Shown in pieces: positions 40,741 to 50,679 of a stretch of 57,318 nt of DNA. The stretch is from Prochlorococcus sp. AG-347-G22 (GTDB taxonomy: Bacteria > Cyanobacteriota > Cyanobacteriia > PCC-6307 > Cyanobiaceae). A program made the position numbers and the translations under genes. The stretch lies in contig QCBK01000009.1 of NCBI GenBank assembly GCA_003281635.1, forward strand, positions 1 through 57,318, read 5' to 3'. The notes under the pieces were generated by a model, which was not told the DNA's origin, did no database searches, and saw only the letters and a list, made by a program, of their open reading frames with translations. Position 1 is the first letter of the stretch. Every line of letters begins with the position of its first letter.

Positions 40741-43700
40741 CTAAAAAAGGTTATCTAAATAATTAATTCTTTTTAAAGGTGCTTTGCTAATAAAAATACC
40801 TGGAGATATATCTTCAGACTTAGATTTTTCAAATAATTTAAAATCTGGCAAACCCTTTATAAACAAATAAATATATCCTCCTAGATGCTTATGTGGTTGA
40901 TAATTTTTAAGTCGCCACTTTAATAATCTATGCAATGCTAATAAATAAAGATGAGATTGCAATGGATAATGATGTTTAATCATTTCATTTCTCATATTTT
41001 CATAGTTATAGTTTCTTGGTAAACAATCACTATTATCACTACCAGAAATCAAATTACTTTTCCAATCAATTACCCACCATTTACTATCTTCTAATTTATT
41101 TCCTACGGGGAAAACACAATCAATACATCCTGAATGAAAGCCTTTATTCATAATTTGAAGATCATTTATTTTATTTGCATATTCTTCACCAAATTCATAT
41201 TCCTGATCTAAAAAAAAGCAATTTGATATATCATTAGAATTAATATTTCTACCTTCATAAGATAGGGTTAAATCATATTTGAGTTCCTTAATTAAGTATT
41301 CATTTGGAATATCAACTAGTTTCTTATTTTGTAATTCTCTTCCTAAAGATATATTTATGACTCTTAAAATCGCATCTTTTACATTAAAAGCTAAAGAAGT
41401 ATCGATTTGATAAAAGTTCAATTCCTCAATAATTAAATCAATTAATTCTTGATTATTATCGTTTCTAAATTCAAATCTTTCTATTATTTTGTGCAGGCAA
41501 GTCCCAGCAATAGTTCCTTTTGGGAATTCACTTAAGGGATTTGGATAAGAAAAATAATTAGGATAATTCTTTGAATTCTTAAAATTAGAATCTTTGATAA
41601 TTGATATATTATCTTCATAATCCTTATATTGATTAATGGCTGCTTCAATATTTTTATCTTTACGTATCCAAGAAGAATAACTTGAATAAGAAATAAATTG
41701 CTCAGAATTATATTCTTTAGATATTTTTTTATTCACTTTATCGATTTTCCAAAGATTATTATTAAATCGGTTGGTTTGGAACTTAGAAAAAATTTCTTTT
41801 ATTTTCTCTTTTTCTATCCTGACTTCAAAAGTAGACTTATAAATATTGATATTTTCCAAATTATTAAGTAAATCATTATTTAAAATATTATTTGTATCCT
41901 CTAAATCATTAAAAACAATAAGTTTATATTTGCTCCTTGTAAGTGCTACATAAATTAACCTCTCACTCTCTTTAAATAAATCTTCTTCTTCTATTAATTT
42001 AAATTTTTCAACCTTCGCGCAATTATTAGAGATATTAACGTATATATTTCTATTAATATTTGATTTCCAAAGAGGGCCTTTAATTTTATTTGACTTATTT
42101 GAAATAATTGAGAGATATGGACATAGAACTATTTCAAATTCGAGGCCCTTACTACTATGAATGGTAGAGAGATTTATTCCATTTTGAAGATTATAGTCTT
42201 TCGTCAAAAAATCTTCTCCAGTAGAAATTCTTAAAATATGATCTAACTGATTTTTATACCAGTTGAAGACTATATTGAGATCAAAATCATTATTTATTAA
42301 TTCTATTTCAACAATTTCTGAAAGTTGAAATAAATTTGAATTTAAATCTAAATCTTGAATAATCGAGGATGACTTGTAATTTATAAGTAGTTCATTAACA
42401 ATGTTTAAAAAACCTTTTTCTCTTAGTTCTTGGGACCAAATAATGCATTTATTAATTAAAATTTCTAAATTATTACTAATTCCATGATCAAGTAAATCTT
42501 CTAATTTTATTTCTATAAACTTTGAAGTAGCAAGCATAGTTATATTTTTTAAAGAACTCGGATTAAATAAACATTCAATGAATAAAAATAGTAAAGAACT
42601 TGCTTCTGTATCAAAAATATTTTGTTTATTTTGAATTTTGCATGGAAGGTTAAACTGATTTAATTTTTTTTTAAAATCTAAGCATTGTGAATTATTTAAT
42701 GTAAGAATCGCAATTTTATTAATATCAATTTCTTTATTATTTAAAATAAAGCTAACTATGTAATGAATTACAAGATTCTCTATATCAGTCTCTTTTTTTG
42801 AAAATTCTACAATTTCAAATACATCCCTAAATTTAAATTCATGATTAATATTTTCATTAATTCTTGAGGTTAATTTACTATAATTTAGTTTTGATTGTTT
42901 AAGTCCATCCTTATAAAGTTTATTAAGAACATCGATTAACTTTTTTGAGGATCTATAGTTTTCTGTAAGACTAAAAACTTCGACGGCATTAGATCTTGCA
43001 TCTAAGTAAGTTTCAATATCTCCACCTCTAAATTTGTAAATCGCTTGTTTTGGATCACCTACGCAAAGTAAGAAATGATTTTTTGTATTAAAGAACTTTT
43101 TTATTAAATTCCACTGAGTAATATCTGTATCTTGGAACTCATCAACTAAGACACATTTAAATCTTTTTTGAATTTTAGATAGAGTATTACTATTACTAAT
43201 TTCCGAATCTAGAAATGTATTTTCTACAGTCTTTATAAGATCATTGAAGTTGAAAATAGAAAAACTTTTCTTTAAATCAATTAATTTTATATAAGCTAAT
43301 TGGGTAAATATTCTTACAAATTCAGTAAAAAAACCTTCTTTTATTTTATAAATTTTATCTTGTAATAAATTAAATTTATTAAAATCTAATTTTAGATTAT
43401 GTTTATTAATTTCTTTAGATATATTTTCAATGTAAAAATATTTAGATAAAAGATCATCCTTAGAAATATCATATATAAAATGGATAACATTTTTAGAATT
43501 AAGCCTTTTGTTAATCTCTTCAATCCAACAATTTATTTGATTAAACTTATCATTTCTTGGTTTTGCAGCATATATTTGACTTTTTCCTCCGCTCTCCTTA
43601 ATTAATTTTCCCAACTCTATGAGTTGTAAAAATAATTCCTTACCTTTCTTATTCCATTCAAAACAAAACTCTTTCCAATTTAAATAAAAAAATTCATTAA

Positions 43701-44367
43701 AATAATTATTTAAATCAATAATCTTATATTTATCATTTATTTGAAATTTACAGATATTTTCTTGATCTATATTTTTTAAAATTTCTACAAAAAATGACTT
43801 ATTGATCCTACTTCCAAATCTAGAACTTATTTTTTTTTTGTTGACTGCTAAGATAAGCTCATGATTAAGATTCAGAAAATTATCAATCCACAAATTATCT
43901 ATTACATCTTTATAAAAATTATCAATATTATTCTCAATATATGGATCTTGAGTTACACCTATTTCAATACTATATTCATCAATAATATTATTACAAAAAG
44001 CATGGAACGTAGTTACTTTTAACTTATAGAATTGATTTATAAAATTATCAATTTCGTAAATTATTTTTTCCCTAGATTCATCTTTATCCTTAAAATTTAG
44101 ATACCAATCCTTAAGAGTATCATCTATCTTAGTTTCATTATTACTTTGCAAATATAATTTTAAATTATGAAATCTCGAGAGTATTTTATCTCTTAATTCA
44201 GAACAAGTATTTTTTGTAAAACTAAGCAAGAGTATCTCATCTGGTTTAACTTTTTTCTCCAAAACATTTCTTAAAACTATGTGAGCCAAAGTAAAACTTT
44301 TACCAGTTCCTGCGCTTGCTTCTACTAATTTAAACTTATTATCTAATTTAATTTGATTAATATCCAT
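40741..44367 (-). CDS. recB: Exodeoxyribonuclease V subunit beta (RecB)
   Basis: 3'-5' helicase and nuclease subunit of RecBCD (1208 aa). Helicase motifs are Walker A EASAGTGKS (16-24), the VDEFQDTD Walker B region (motif II), GDPKQAIYKFRGG and the STIHSSKGLEF motif. The C-terminal nuclease domain retains its active-site elements: GCIDCVF, then WWVIDWKSN (about 1105-1130), the D-x-x-D/E-x-K signature of the RecB family nucleases. So the complex should be able to degrade DNA. The very low GC is typical for this genome. It follows the ICMT-like gene with a 12-base gap. Confidence 0.95.
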   Translation of the reverse strand: MDINQIKLDNKFKLVEASAGTGKSFTLAHIVLRNVLEKKVKPDEILLLSFTKNTCSELRDKILSRFHNLKLYLQSNNETKIDDTLKDWYLNFKDKDESREKIIYEIDNFINQFYKLKVTTFHAFCNNIIDEYSIEIGVTQDPYIENNIDNFYKDVIDNLWIDNFLNLNHELILAVNKKKISSRFGSRINKSFFVEILKNIDQENICKFQINDKYKIIDLNNYFNEFFYLNWKEFCFEWNKKGKELFLQLIELGKLIKESGGKSQIYAAKPRNDKFNQINCWIEEINKRLNSKNVIHFIYDISKDDLLSKYFYIENISKEINKHNLKLDFNKFNLLQDKIYKIKEGFFTEFVRIFTQLAYIKLIDLKKSFSIFNFNDLIKTVENTFLDSEISNSNTLSKIQKRFKCVLVDEFQDTDITQWNLIKKFFNTKNHFLLCVGDPKQAIYKFRGGDIETYLDARSNAVEVFSLTENYRSSKKLIDVLNKLYKDGLKQSKLNYSKLTSRINENINHEFKFRDVFEIVEFSKKETDIENLVIHYIVSFILNNKEIDINKIAILTLNNSQCLDFKKKLNQFNLPCKIQNKQNIFDTEASSLLFLFIECLFNPSSLKNITMLATSKFIEIKLEDLLDHGISNNLEILINKCIIWSQELREKGFLNIVNELLINYKSSSIIQDLDLNSNLFQLSEIVEIELINNDFDLNIVFNWYKNQLDHILRISTGEDFLTKDYNLQNGINLSTIHSSKGLEFEIVLCPYLSIISNKSNKIKGPLWKSNINRNIYVNISNNCAKVEKFKLIEEEDLFKESERLIYVALTRSKYKLIVFNDLEDTNNILNNDLLNNLENINIYKSTFEVRIEKEKIKEIFSKFQTNRFNNNLWKIDKVNKKISKEYNSEQFISYSSYSSWIRKDKNIEAAINQYKDYEDNISIIKDSNFKNSKNYPNYFSYPNPLSEFPKGTIAGTCLHKIIERFEFRNDNNQELIDLIIEELNFYQIDTSLAFNVKDAILRVINISLGRELQNKKLVDIPNEYLIKELKYDLTLSYEGRNINSNDISNCFFLDQEYEFGEEYANKINDLQIMNKGFHSGCIDCVFPVGNKLEDSKWWVIDWKSNLISGSDNSDCLPRNYNYENMRNEMIKHHYPLQSHLYLLALHRLLKWRLKNYQPHKHLGGYIYLFIKGLPDFKLFEKSKSEDISPGIFISKAPLKRINYLDNLF

Positions 44368-44379
44368 TTTTTTATAAAA

Positions 44380-44853
44380 TTAAACTTTTACCTTATTTTT
44401 ATAAAGTACGTAATTCTTAAATTTATTAATTAAATATTTCTCTTCCAAGGCAATCTTAAATTTAATTATTAAAGCTAAACTTATTGTCAAAAATAAATAA
44501 TAACTAGATAATTTTATTATAAAAACTCCAATGGAAATAAATATTAAAGAATAGTACATAGGATGACGCGTAAATCGATAAATACCTGAAGTAACAAGAT
44601 TGCTATTGTTTATAGGTCTTGGTAAAGGGGATAAATTTCTACCTAAGTCTTTAATTGAAACTAACATTATTATGAAAGCGATTATGATAATTAAAATACC
44701 CATGGAATAAGAAAAAGGACTTGTTTGAATTATTTGTTTTTGTGGAAGAAATTCCCATTGAAAAAAATGAAGACTAATAATAAAGAACTGTAAAAAAACA
44801 AGCATTAAATCATAAGCAGCTTCAAAAAAATTTTTTAACTGAAATTTAGACAT
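44380..44853 (-). CDS. Isoprenylcysteine carboxyl methyltransferase-like (ICMT/PEMT family) membrane protein
   Basis: Integral membrane methyltransferase-like protein of 157 residues. It shows about four hydrophobic segments and the ICMT/PEMT signature GIYRFTRHPMYYSLI (about residues 88-102), where R-x-x-R-H-P-M-Y binds S-adenosylmethionine. The bacterial members methylate lipids or small substrates, most of them uncharacterised. The gene is inserted between recC (3 bases upstream) and recB (12 bases downstream), so it appears to be transcribed with recombination genes. Why it sits there is unknown; a direct role in recombination is not supported by sequence. Family confidence is good, function low. 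Confidence 0.85.
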   Translation of the reverse strand: MSKFQLKNFFEAAYDLMLVFLQFFIISLHFFQWEFLPQKQIIQTSPFSYSMGILIIIIAFIIMLVSIKDLGRNLSPLPRPINNSNLVTSGIYRFTRHPMYYSLIFISIGVFIIKLSSYYLFLTISLALIIKFKIALEEKYLINKFKNYVLYKNKVKV

Positions 44854-44856
44854 TTT

Positions 44857-47800
44857 TTATTTCTTTAATGCTTTAATTAGAGGACCATATAATCTGTATG
44901 ATAATTGATCAAAATTATTATTTCTAAGAAAGAAATCTGGTTCTTTTTCATTACCAAAACACAATTTCATTTCGATATTATCTCTTTCTCCTTTAGAAAA
45001 ATTTGTATTACCAATCCATTTATCTGCAAAAGCTTTTTTTTCATTTTTTGATTTTATTTTTGCTTCTACATATTTATAAGCACTTTCTGGAGGAAGAGGT
45101 AAACATTTTTCAGAATAATTTTTAAAAATATTTATGTAATCCTCCAAAATCAGGTTTGATTCAGTTGCTCCGGGTGATTGAATAATTTGTGATTTATAAT
45201 TATTTTCTGTTCTAAAAATTACTTTAGTCCTTTTTATATTCCTCTTTGAAGAAGAAATAAAGAGTAATTTTATCCAAGCCTCAGTCAAACGACTTAAACT
45301 TAACTTCGCATTAATTAATTCAATTACGGTATCATCAGCGATTAAATATTCTTCTTTATTCGCATTTAACTTAACATAGATTTTATTAATCTTATTATGT
45401 TGACTCAAACTTGCACATAGACTGATTAATAAGTCTTTGATTTCTTTTTCTTTTGTAAAAATACTATTTTTGGGCATAATAATGCCATTTTCAGCCAACT
45501 GATCATTAATATTTAATTCATTTAAATCATCAATAATATTATGATTATCAATCTCTACTTGCTTGATTATTTTTGTAATTATTTGCGACTTTTGCAGATT
45601 GCTTACATACTCCTCGTCTGGATGATGAATAAATATTTCCTTGGGAGAAATATTGTTTTTATTAAGCCAATATTTTTGTGGAGTCTTGAACCAATAAATC
45701 AATTCTGATAATTTGTAATTTTTAATATCAGATTTTTTTTCATTCCAATTTATATCTTCTATTAAAGAATAATTACTTTTAACAATCTTAGATTTATCAA
45801 GATCAGTTATTTCATTTTTATTTAAATCAGAATACTTAATTATTAGTTCTCTTTGGCTTTGGTTTAAGAAACTATCAAAAAAAGAAATTAACTCTTTTAT
45901 AGGAAAAGAAACATCTAATTTTTTATTTTCTTTATCATTTTTTACCCAAGTAACTATAAATTTATCTCTGCAGGCAATTAACAACTCCATAAATGCATAT
46001 TTCTCTCTTTCAAAAACAGATGGATCACCCAAATGATATTTGTTTTTTAATAAATTAATGTTCTCATTCTTTGGTAATTTTGGATAATTAACACTATTCA
46101 TGTCTATTAGGAAGATAACCTTATGTGGAATATGCCTTGAATTCTCAATATCACTTACTAGGATCTTGTTGACTCGTGATTTGCTTTGATATTTAACCTT
46201 ATTTATGCAAGAAATTAATATTTCTCTAAAAACTTTTAACAAGATAATATCATCAGGTATTAAAGGTATTGCGTAATTATCAAGAATTCTATTTATTTCA
46301 CTTATTTCTAAATTGAAATTTGCATTAGAATCAGCAATACTTTTTAATATAAATTTTATCTTTTCAACCCAATCCGAGTAAGAAAAAGATCCCCTTATCA
46401 AATTAATATATTTTTTTAAATGATTTAATATTTTAACCCATTTATTCAAATCCAAACTTATATTTTTATAGCTAAATGGTTTTAAGTTAAAAGTACTTAA
46501 ATTTACTTCTTTATCATAAATTAAGCCTAAAGTAATTCTATTTATACACCAATCTAGAGTATTTTTCTCTTCACCTAATCTTTCTTTATCATCTAATCCC
46601 CAATGAAACCCTGCTTGGGTAAGTAAGAAAATAATTTCATCCTTCTCAGTAATATTAAAATCAAAAATATTCTGAGTTACTTTTTTCGAAAGAATATAAT
46701 CTATTTTTTCAAGTGTAATTTTTTCACTTGCTATTTCAGTGATGTCAATTAGAAATTCATAAATGCCTGAAGAGTCATGATTATCCTCATCAATAAAAAA
46801 ATAAGGTATCTTTTCACCATTAATTAACTCATTATTAAAGATGTACCTTAGATAAGGTTTAATTAAATTAGTTTGTGGAGATAAAACAGCAATATCACTA
46901 TATTTAATATTCTCGCAAGAATTTATTATTTCTATAATTTTATTTCTTAAATATTCAAATTGACTATTTTGATTAAAATGCTCACAAAGTAATATTGAAT
47001 CATCCCTTTCACTTACTATAAATTCAACGCTATTATTGTCAATTAGTCTTTTTTGTATTTGATTAAGAAGAGGAATATCTTTCTTATTATGAAAAATACT
47101 TGTTGGATCGAGATAAATAAGATTATTTTTTAAATTTATACCTTCTTTATAAATATTTTCATCAATTAATTTCTGAAAGTTTGCTCCAAATTTACCAAAT
47201 ATTTTCTCTATATTTGTATTATTTAAATTTAATTTACTTTCATTATCATCAAATTCCAATTCACCTTCAAGACAATTTATTCTATTCCATAAATCTTCTC
47301 CAGGAGATAATAAGTACAAATTTACCTTAATAAATTTTGAAAGTTCTGAATAAAAATTAATATGTAGTTTAGATAAATTATTATCTGAAAAAATATAAAT
47401 TTGATTTGGTACTTGAAATTGAACGTTTTTAATTTTTCTTAAATTCTTTATTATTTCAATCATGTATAAACATGATGGCTTTTCAGATATCTTATCCTCT
47501 AATAATTTATATAAAATAGGTTGCCAAAATTGATCTGCGTTTAAATTATTAAATAGATTAGATGAATTAATTTCATATCTATTCCATTGAGCAATCATTT
47601 CAGGTCTAAAAATCAGATAATCAATAAAATTATTCGCGATCTTTTTTGTCAGATTATATATGTCTCCATCAATTGTCTTTTTATTATCCAAATATTTTTT
47701 AATCCAATTTCTAAGCGGAAATGATTCTTTAAAGCTATTTAATTCTTCCAAGGAATCAATAATGCCCCATTTAATTGACTCAAAATTCCATGCGCTCATA

Positions 47801-48039
47801 TCATTTGCAGGGAAAAAATTTGTCAATAAAGATTCGGTATACGTTGATATTGTCTTTAATTCATAAAGAGCGCTTATTTTGTTTTTTATAGTTATTTGTT
47901 CACGTAGCCAATTCCCCAAAAAGTAATTGGGCACTACTATTTCTAATTTCTCATTTATAGGCGGAGGACATATTTTTAATTCCTCTGCTAACAGCTCACT
48001 AATTACTTCAATTTTATTTGACTTATAAAGATTGAGCAA
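44857..48039 (-). CDS. recC: Exodeoxyribonuclease V subunit gamma (RecC)
   Basis: Chi-recognition scaffold of RecBCD (1060 aa), in length close to E. coli RecC (1122). The start MLNLYKSNKIEVISELLAEE matches the usual M-L-x-x-Y-x-S-N opening of RecC; the codon is TTG at 48039, and no better ATG exists nearby. Helicase-like but degenerate motifs (VFLIDMNSVNYPKLP and the REKYAFMELLIACR region) fit RecC, which has lost the ATPase. It begins 17 bases after the stop of ycf54, suggesting that pdxJ-ycf54-recC-ICMT-recB-recD may be one long transcript. Residues that read Chi cannot be judged by eye, and no Chi sequence is known for this lineage. Confidence 0.92.
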   Translation of the reverse strand: MLNLYKSNKIEVISELLAEELKICPPPINEKLEIVVPNYFLGNWLREQITIKNKISALYELKTISTYTESLLTNFFPANDMSAWNFESIKWGIIDSLEELNSFKESFPLRNWIKKYLDNKKTIDGDIYNLTKKIANNFIDYLIFRPEMIAQWNRYEINSSNLFNNLNADQFWQPILYKLLEDKISEKPSCLYMIEIIKNLRKIKNVQFQVPNQIYIFSDNNLSKLHINFYSELSKFIKVNLYLLSPGEDLWNRINCLEGELEFDDNESKLNLNNTNIEKIFGKFGANFQKLIDENIYKEGINLKNNLIYLDPTSIFHNKKDIPLLNQIQKRLIDNNSVEFIVSERDDSILLCEHFNQNSQFEYLRNKIIEIINSCENIKYSDIAVLSPQTNLIKPYLRYIFNNELINGEKIPYFFIDEDNHDSSGIYEFLIDITEIASEKITLEKIDYILSKKVTQNIFDFNITEKDEIIFLLTQAGFHWGLDDKERLGEEKNTLDWCINRITLGLIYDKEVNLSTFNLKPFSYKNISLDLNKWVKILNHLKKYINLIRGSFSYSDWVEKIKFILKSIADSNANFNLEISEINRILDNYAIPLIPDDIILLKVFREILISCINKVKYQSKSRVNKILVSDIENSRHIPHKVIFLIDMNSVNYPKLPKNENINLLKNKYHLGDPSVFEREKYAFMELLIACRDKFIVTWVKNDKENKKLDVSFPIKELISFFDSFLNQSQRELIIKYSDLNKNEITDLDKSKIVKSNYSLIEDINWNEKKSDIKNYKLSELIYWFKTPQKYWLNKNNISPKEIFIHHPDEEYVSNLQKSQIITKIIKQVEIDNHNIIDDLNELNINDQLAENGIIMPKNSIFTKEKEIKDLLISLCASLSQHNKINKIYVKLNANKEEYLIADDTVIELINAKLSLSRLTEAWIKLLFISSSKRNIKRTKVIFRTENNYKSQIIQSPGATESNLILEDYINIFKNYSEKCLPLPPESAYKYVEAKIKSKNEKKAFADKWIGNTNFSKGERDNIEMKLCFGNEKEPDFFLRNNNFDQLSYRLYGPLIKALKK

Positions 48040-48056
48040 TTTACTAGATGGTTATA

Positions 48057-48374
48057 TTACTCAACTTTAAATGGATCAATTATTTCTGCATTAGGACATT
48101 CGAATTCCCCCACAGCAACAAACTCTAAACGAAGCTTTAAGAAAGTTATAAATTTTTTATCTGTCGATAAAACAACTGCTGGGGTAGATGGAATTTTTGC
48201 TTTTAGATCAGCAAATTGGGTGGTGTGTAAAAATGATGGATTTTTTAAGAGCCAAAAATCTATTTCTTTATTATTTTCTTTATAGTTCCTCATCCTCTCT
48301 TTCAAAATTTCATCAAGTGGTTCTTCAACTGTTAAAAACTTTTCACTTGCCGCAACGAAAAAGTATGTTGTCAT
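48057..48374 (-). CDS. ycf54: Ycf54 (Mg-protoporphyrin IX monomethyl ester cyclase accessory subunit)
   Basis: Small chlorophyll-pathway protein conserved in oxygenic phototrophs. It is needed for stable activity of the AcsF (CycI) oxidative cyclase that makes protochlorophyllide. The 105-residue sequence matches the Ycf54/DUF2488 pattern: MTTYFFVAASEKFLTVEEPL, a central IDFWLLKNPSF segment and the VLSTDKKFITFLKLRLEFVAVGEFE part. No signal or membrane segment is seen. Its start overlaps the pdxJ stop (ATGA), so translation is probably coupled. AcsF itself is not in the window. Confidence 0.92.
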   Translation of the reverse strand: MTTYFFVAASEKFLTVEEPLDEILKERMRNYKENNKEIDFWLLKNPSFLHTTQFADLKAKIPSTPAVVLSTDKKFITFLKLRLEFVAVGEFECPNAEIIDPFKVE

Positions 48375-49099
48375 TTTGAAATTAAATTTGATGTGATAAG
48401 GGACTTCATTTCACGTACAGACTTTTCTAATCCTATCGCTAAAGCCCTTGCAACAATACTATGACCGATGTTCAGCTCGTTCATATTGTTAATTGATGCA
48501 ATTTTCTTAACATTATTGTAGTTCAGGCCATGACCAGCATTAACAACTAATCCAAGGTCATTCGCTAAATGTGTAGACTCTATAATCCTTTGGAGCTCTT
48601 TATATTGCTCAGATCCCGATAGTTCAGCATATTTTCCAGTATGTAATTCTATAAAATCAAAGCCTATTTCTTTGGAATAATTTATCTGTTCACCAAGAGG
48701 ATCAATAAATGCGCTTACTTCTATATTTGAATCCTTTAAATTCCCAACAGCCTTCTTAAGGTATTGCACATTACTTTTTAAATCCAACCCGCCTTCAGTG
48801 GTAACTTCCTCTCTTTTCTCAGGTACAAGCGTTACATAATCGGGAAGAACTTTTTTGGCAATTTCTAACATTTCTCCTGTAGCAGCCATCTCTAAATTGA
48901 GTTTTGTTTTTATGGTCTCTTTCAGAAGGAATACGTCCCTATCTTGTATATGTCTTCTATCTTCTCTGAGATGCACCGTTATGGAATCTGCCCCTCCTAA
49001 TTCAGCTAAAAAAGCAAATTGCACAGGGTCGGGTTCGACAGTTTTCCTTGCTTGCCTTACATTTGCAATATGATCAATGTTTACTCCTAAAGTAGCCAT
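48371..49099 (-). CDS. pdxJ: Pyridoxine 5'-phosphate synthase
   Basis: TIM-barrel enzyme joining 3-amino-2-oxopropyl phosphate and deoxyxylulose phosphate in the DXP-dependent vitamin B6 pathway. The N-terminal LGVNIDHIANVRQARK (about residues 3-18) and the HLREDRRHIQDRDV motif (about 43-56) are signature; GHGLNYNN lies near 188. The length of 242 agrees with PdxJ. It heads the minus-strand run containing ycf54 and recC and is divergent from plsC across 100 bases. Pairing pdxJ with a nearby PlsC-type acyltransferase is common in cyanobacteria. Confidence 0.97.
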   Translation of the reverse strand: MATLGVNIDHIANVRQARKTVEPDPVQFAFLAELGGADSITVHLREDRRHIQDRDVFLLKETIKTKLNLEMAATGEMLEIAKKVLPDYVTLVPEKREEVTTEGGLDLKSNVQYLKKAVGNLKDSNIEVSAFIDPLGEQINYSKEIGFDFIELHTGKYAELSGSEQYKELQRIIESTHLANDLGLVVNAGHGLNYNNVKKIASINNMNELNIGHSIVARALAIGLEKSVREMKSLITSNLISK

Positions 49100-49199
49100 A
49101 ATTTTGAAAATCTTAGTTTCTAGACAATCTAGTAACCGCCCAATAATAGCTAATAAAAAAAGGCAAACACTTAAATTATTAATATATAGTTAATAGAAC

Positions 49200-49874
49200 T
49201 TGAAGAAGGATTCCTTAAATATTTGGCATAAAATCAACCCTGTATTGGGATTTATTGCAATGTTCGTTACTCAGGACGTTGTTTTGAGATTCTTTTTTAG
49301 AAAAAAGAAAATATTAAAAAATGGTTTTTCGATTCCCATAAATTCCTCTATCATTCTAGCTCCAACACACAGATCAAGATGGGACGGCTTAATACTCACA
49401 ATGGCAATGGGTAGAAGGGTAACAAAAAAGGATTGTAGATTTATGGTTACTAAATCCGAAATGAGAGGAATACAAGGTTGGTTTTTAAAAAGACTTGGAT
49501 GTTTTTCAATAAATCAATTATCACCATCTCTCTCAGCCTTAAGATATGCGGTTGATCTTATACAAAAAGAAGAACAACTAGTTATTTTCCCCGAAGGAAA
49601 GATTAATAGATACGGAAAAAAATTAGTTCTCAAAGAAGGACTATATAGATTAGCTAGATTAGCTACCCAAAAAACAACCTCTATTAATATTATTCCAATT
49701 GGAATTGCTTACAGCAAAATACCTCCGAACTTTAGGGGCGAATTTTGTTTATCCTTTGGAAAACCAATCTCAATTAATGATTACTCAAACTTTAATATTA
49801 AGGACTTTAATAAATTTCTAAATGAAAAAATGATTCAAGAGGAAGAAAAAGCATTAAAAAATGTAGGTAGATGA
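49200..49874 (+). CDS. plsC: 1-acyl-sn-glycerol-3-phosphate acyltransferase family protein
   Basis: Acyltransferase of the PlsC/LPLAT family, making phosphatidic acid or related lipids at the membrane (224 aa). Motif I is THRSRWDG (H-x4-D). FPEGKINRYG fills the place of the F-P-E-G motif, and NIIPIGIAY is motif IV. The first ~30 residues contain a hydrophobic segment (VLGFIAMFVTQD). The start is probably TTG at 49200; an in-frame ATG at 49260 would shorten the protein by 20 residues. The specific acceptor is uncertain. cdsA, which uses the product, lies elsewhere in this window. Confidence 0.85.
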   Translation: MKKDSLNIWHKINPVLGFIAMFVTQDVVLRFFFRKKKILKNGFSIPINSSIILAPTHRSRWDGLILTMAMGRRVTKKDCRFMVTKSEMRGIQGWFLKRLGCFSINQLSPSLSALRYAVDLIQKEEQLVIFPEGKINRYGKKLVLKEGLYRLARLATQKTTSINIIPIGIAYSKIPPNFRGEFCLSFGKPISINDYSNFNIKDFNKFLNEKMIQEEEKALKNVGR

Positions 49875-49917
49875 ATCTGCAATAAGTTACTATGAATTTT
49901 AATAATTGAAAAAGAAA

Positions 49918-50433
49918 ATGAAATTCTTAAAATTAATCCCAATTTTATTTATATTTTTTGGGAATGTTCCCTACAAAAATGAAGTTCATGCAGAGATAAA
50001 GAATCCAGAAGACTTCAGAGTACTCTCGAATGCGAGTAAAAAGCTTTCCATCTCAAACGTTGAATATTTTATAAAAGAAGGTGATAAATATATTAAAAAC
50101 GGGGATTTTGATAAAGCTAAGGATTCTTACCTAGACGCTAGAAAACTAGCGAAGCAACTTGCATCCTTTTATTCTGATCTAAATTCATCCTTCAAAGGAG
50201 TTGATGCCAGAATACCAAATGAAATGCAAAGGAAAGGAAAGGAAACATTACAAATATTGGCAGAAACAAATGAGAGATTAGCATCCATGTATATAAAAAC
50301 TGAAAAGCCTGAGGTTGCAGTGCCCTTACTTGTTGAGACAATTAGAATAATGTCACCTAATAGTCCAGAAGGTAAAGAAGCTTATGAAAGGTTGATCCAA
50401 CTAGGATTTGTTGAGACAAAATACAAAGGTTAA
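49918..50433 (+). CDS. Exported TPR-like hypothetical protein (171 aa)
   Basis: Predicted secreted protein with a signal peptide: MKFLKLIPILFIFF followed by a probable cleavage near EVHA-EI. The mature part is helical, with TPR-like pairs (SNVEYFIKEGDKYIKNGDFDKAKDSYLDARK, split here as two helices, then a second pair at NERLASMYIKTEKPEVAVPLLVETI). No catalytic residue stands out, so it is likely a protein-protein adaptor in the periplasm or lumen. I start it at the ATG (49918); an in-frame TTG at 49906 adds MKKK-like residues. It lies 12 bases before the bolA gene and may be co-transcribed with it. Confidence 0.75.
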   Translation: MKFLKLIPILFIFFGNVPYKNEVHAEIKNPEDFRVLSNASKKLSISNVEYFIKEGDKYIKNGDFDKAKDSYLDARKLAKQLASFYSDLNSSFKGVDARIPNEMQRKGKETLQILAETNERLASMYIKTEKPEVAVPLLVETIRIMSPNSPEGKEAYERLIQLGFVETKYKG

Positions 50434-50445
50434 TTCAAATTAATT

Positions 50446-50676
50446 ATGATTACTAAAGCAGAGGTTATTAATTTAATCACAAAAAAAATTCCAAGTTCCA
50501 AAGTTTTTGTTGAAAACCTTAAGGGAAATGATCATTTACAAGTAACTGTCATTGCACCTGAATTCAATGGATTATCATTAGTTAAACAACATCAGCTAGT
50601 CTATTCTGCTTTAAAGGAAGAATTAGCTTCAGAGGCTATTCATGCACTGGCATTAAAAACAGAAACACCAAATTAA
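50446..50676 (+). CDS. BolA family protein
   Basis: BolA/IbaG-type protein of 76 residues with a KH-like fold. The sequence GNDHLQVTVIAPEFNGLSLVKQHQLVYSALKEEL follows the BolA pattern, with the conserved His (in HQLVYSAL) that is a cluster ligand in BolA-glutaredoxin complexes. The following gene encodes a CGFS monothiol glutaredoxin, starting 3 bases later. This is the classical pairing in which Grx4 and BolA share a 2Fe-2S cluster and influence iron homeostasis. The partnership is known from other organisms and is inferred here from adjacency. Confidence 0.92.
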   Translation: MITKAEVINLITKKIPSSKVFVENLKGNDHLQVTVIAPEFNGLSLVKQHQLVYSALKEELASEAIHALALKTETPN

Positions 50677-50679
50677 ATT

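Noticed and set aside
40741..48039. The recC-methyltransferase-recB-recD block considered as a novel phage-defence system
   Set aside because: All three Rec subunits are recognisable standard RecBCD with intact motifs; only the inserted methyltransferase is unusual, and it has no DNA-modification motif.
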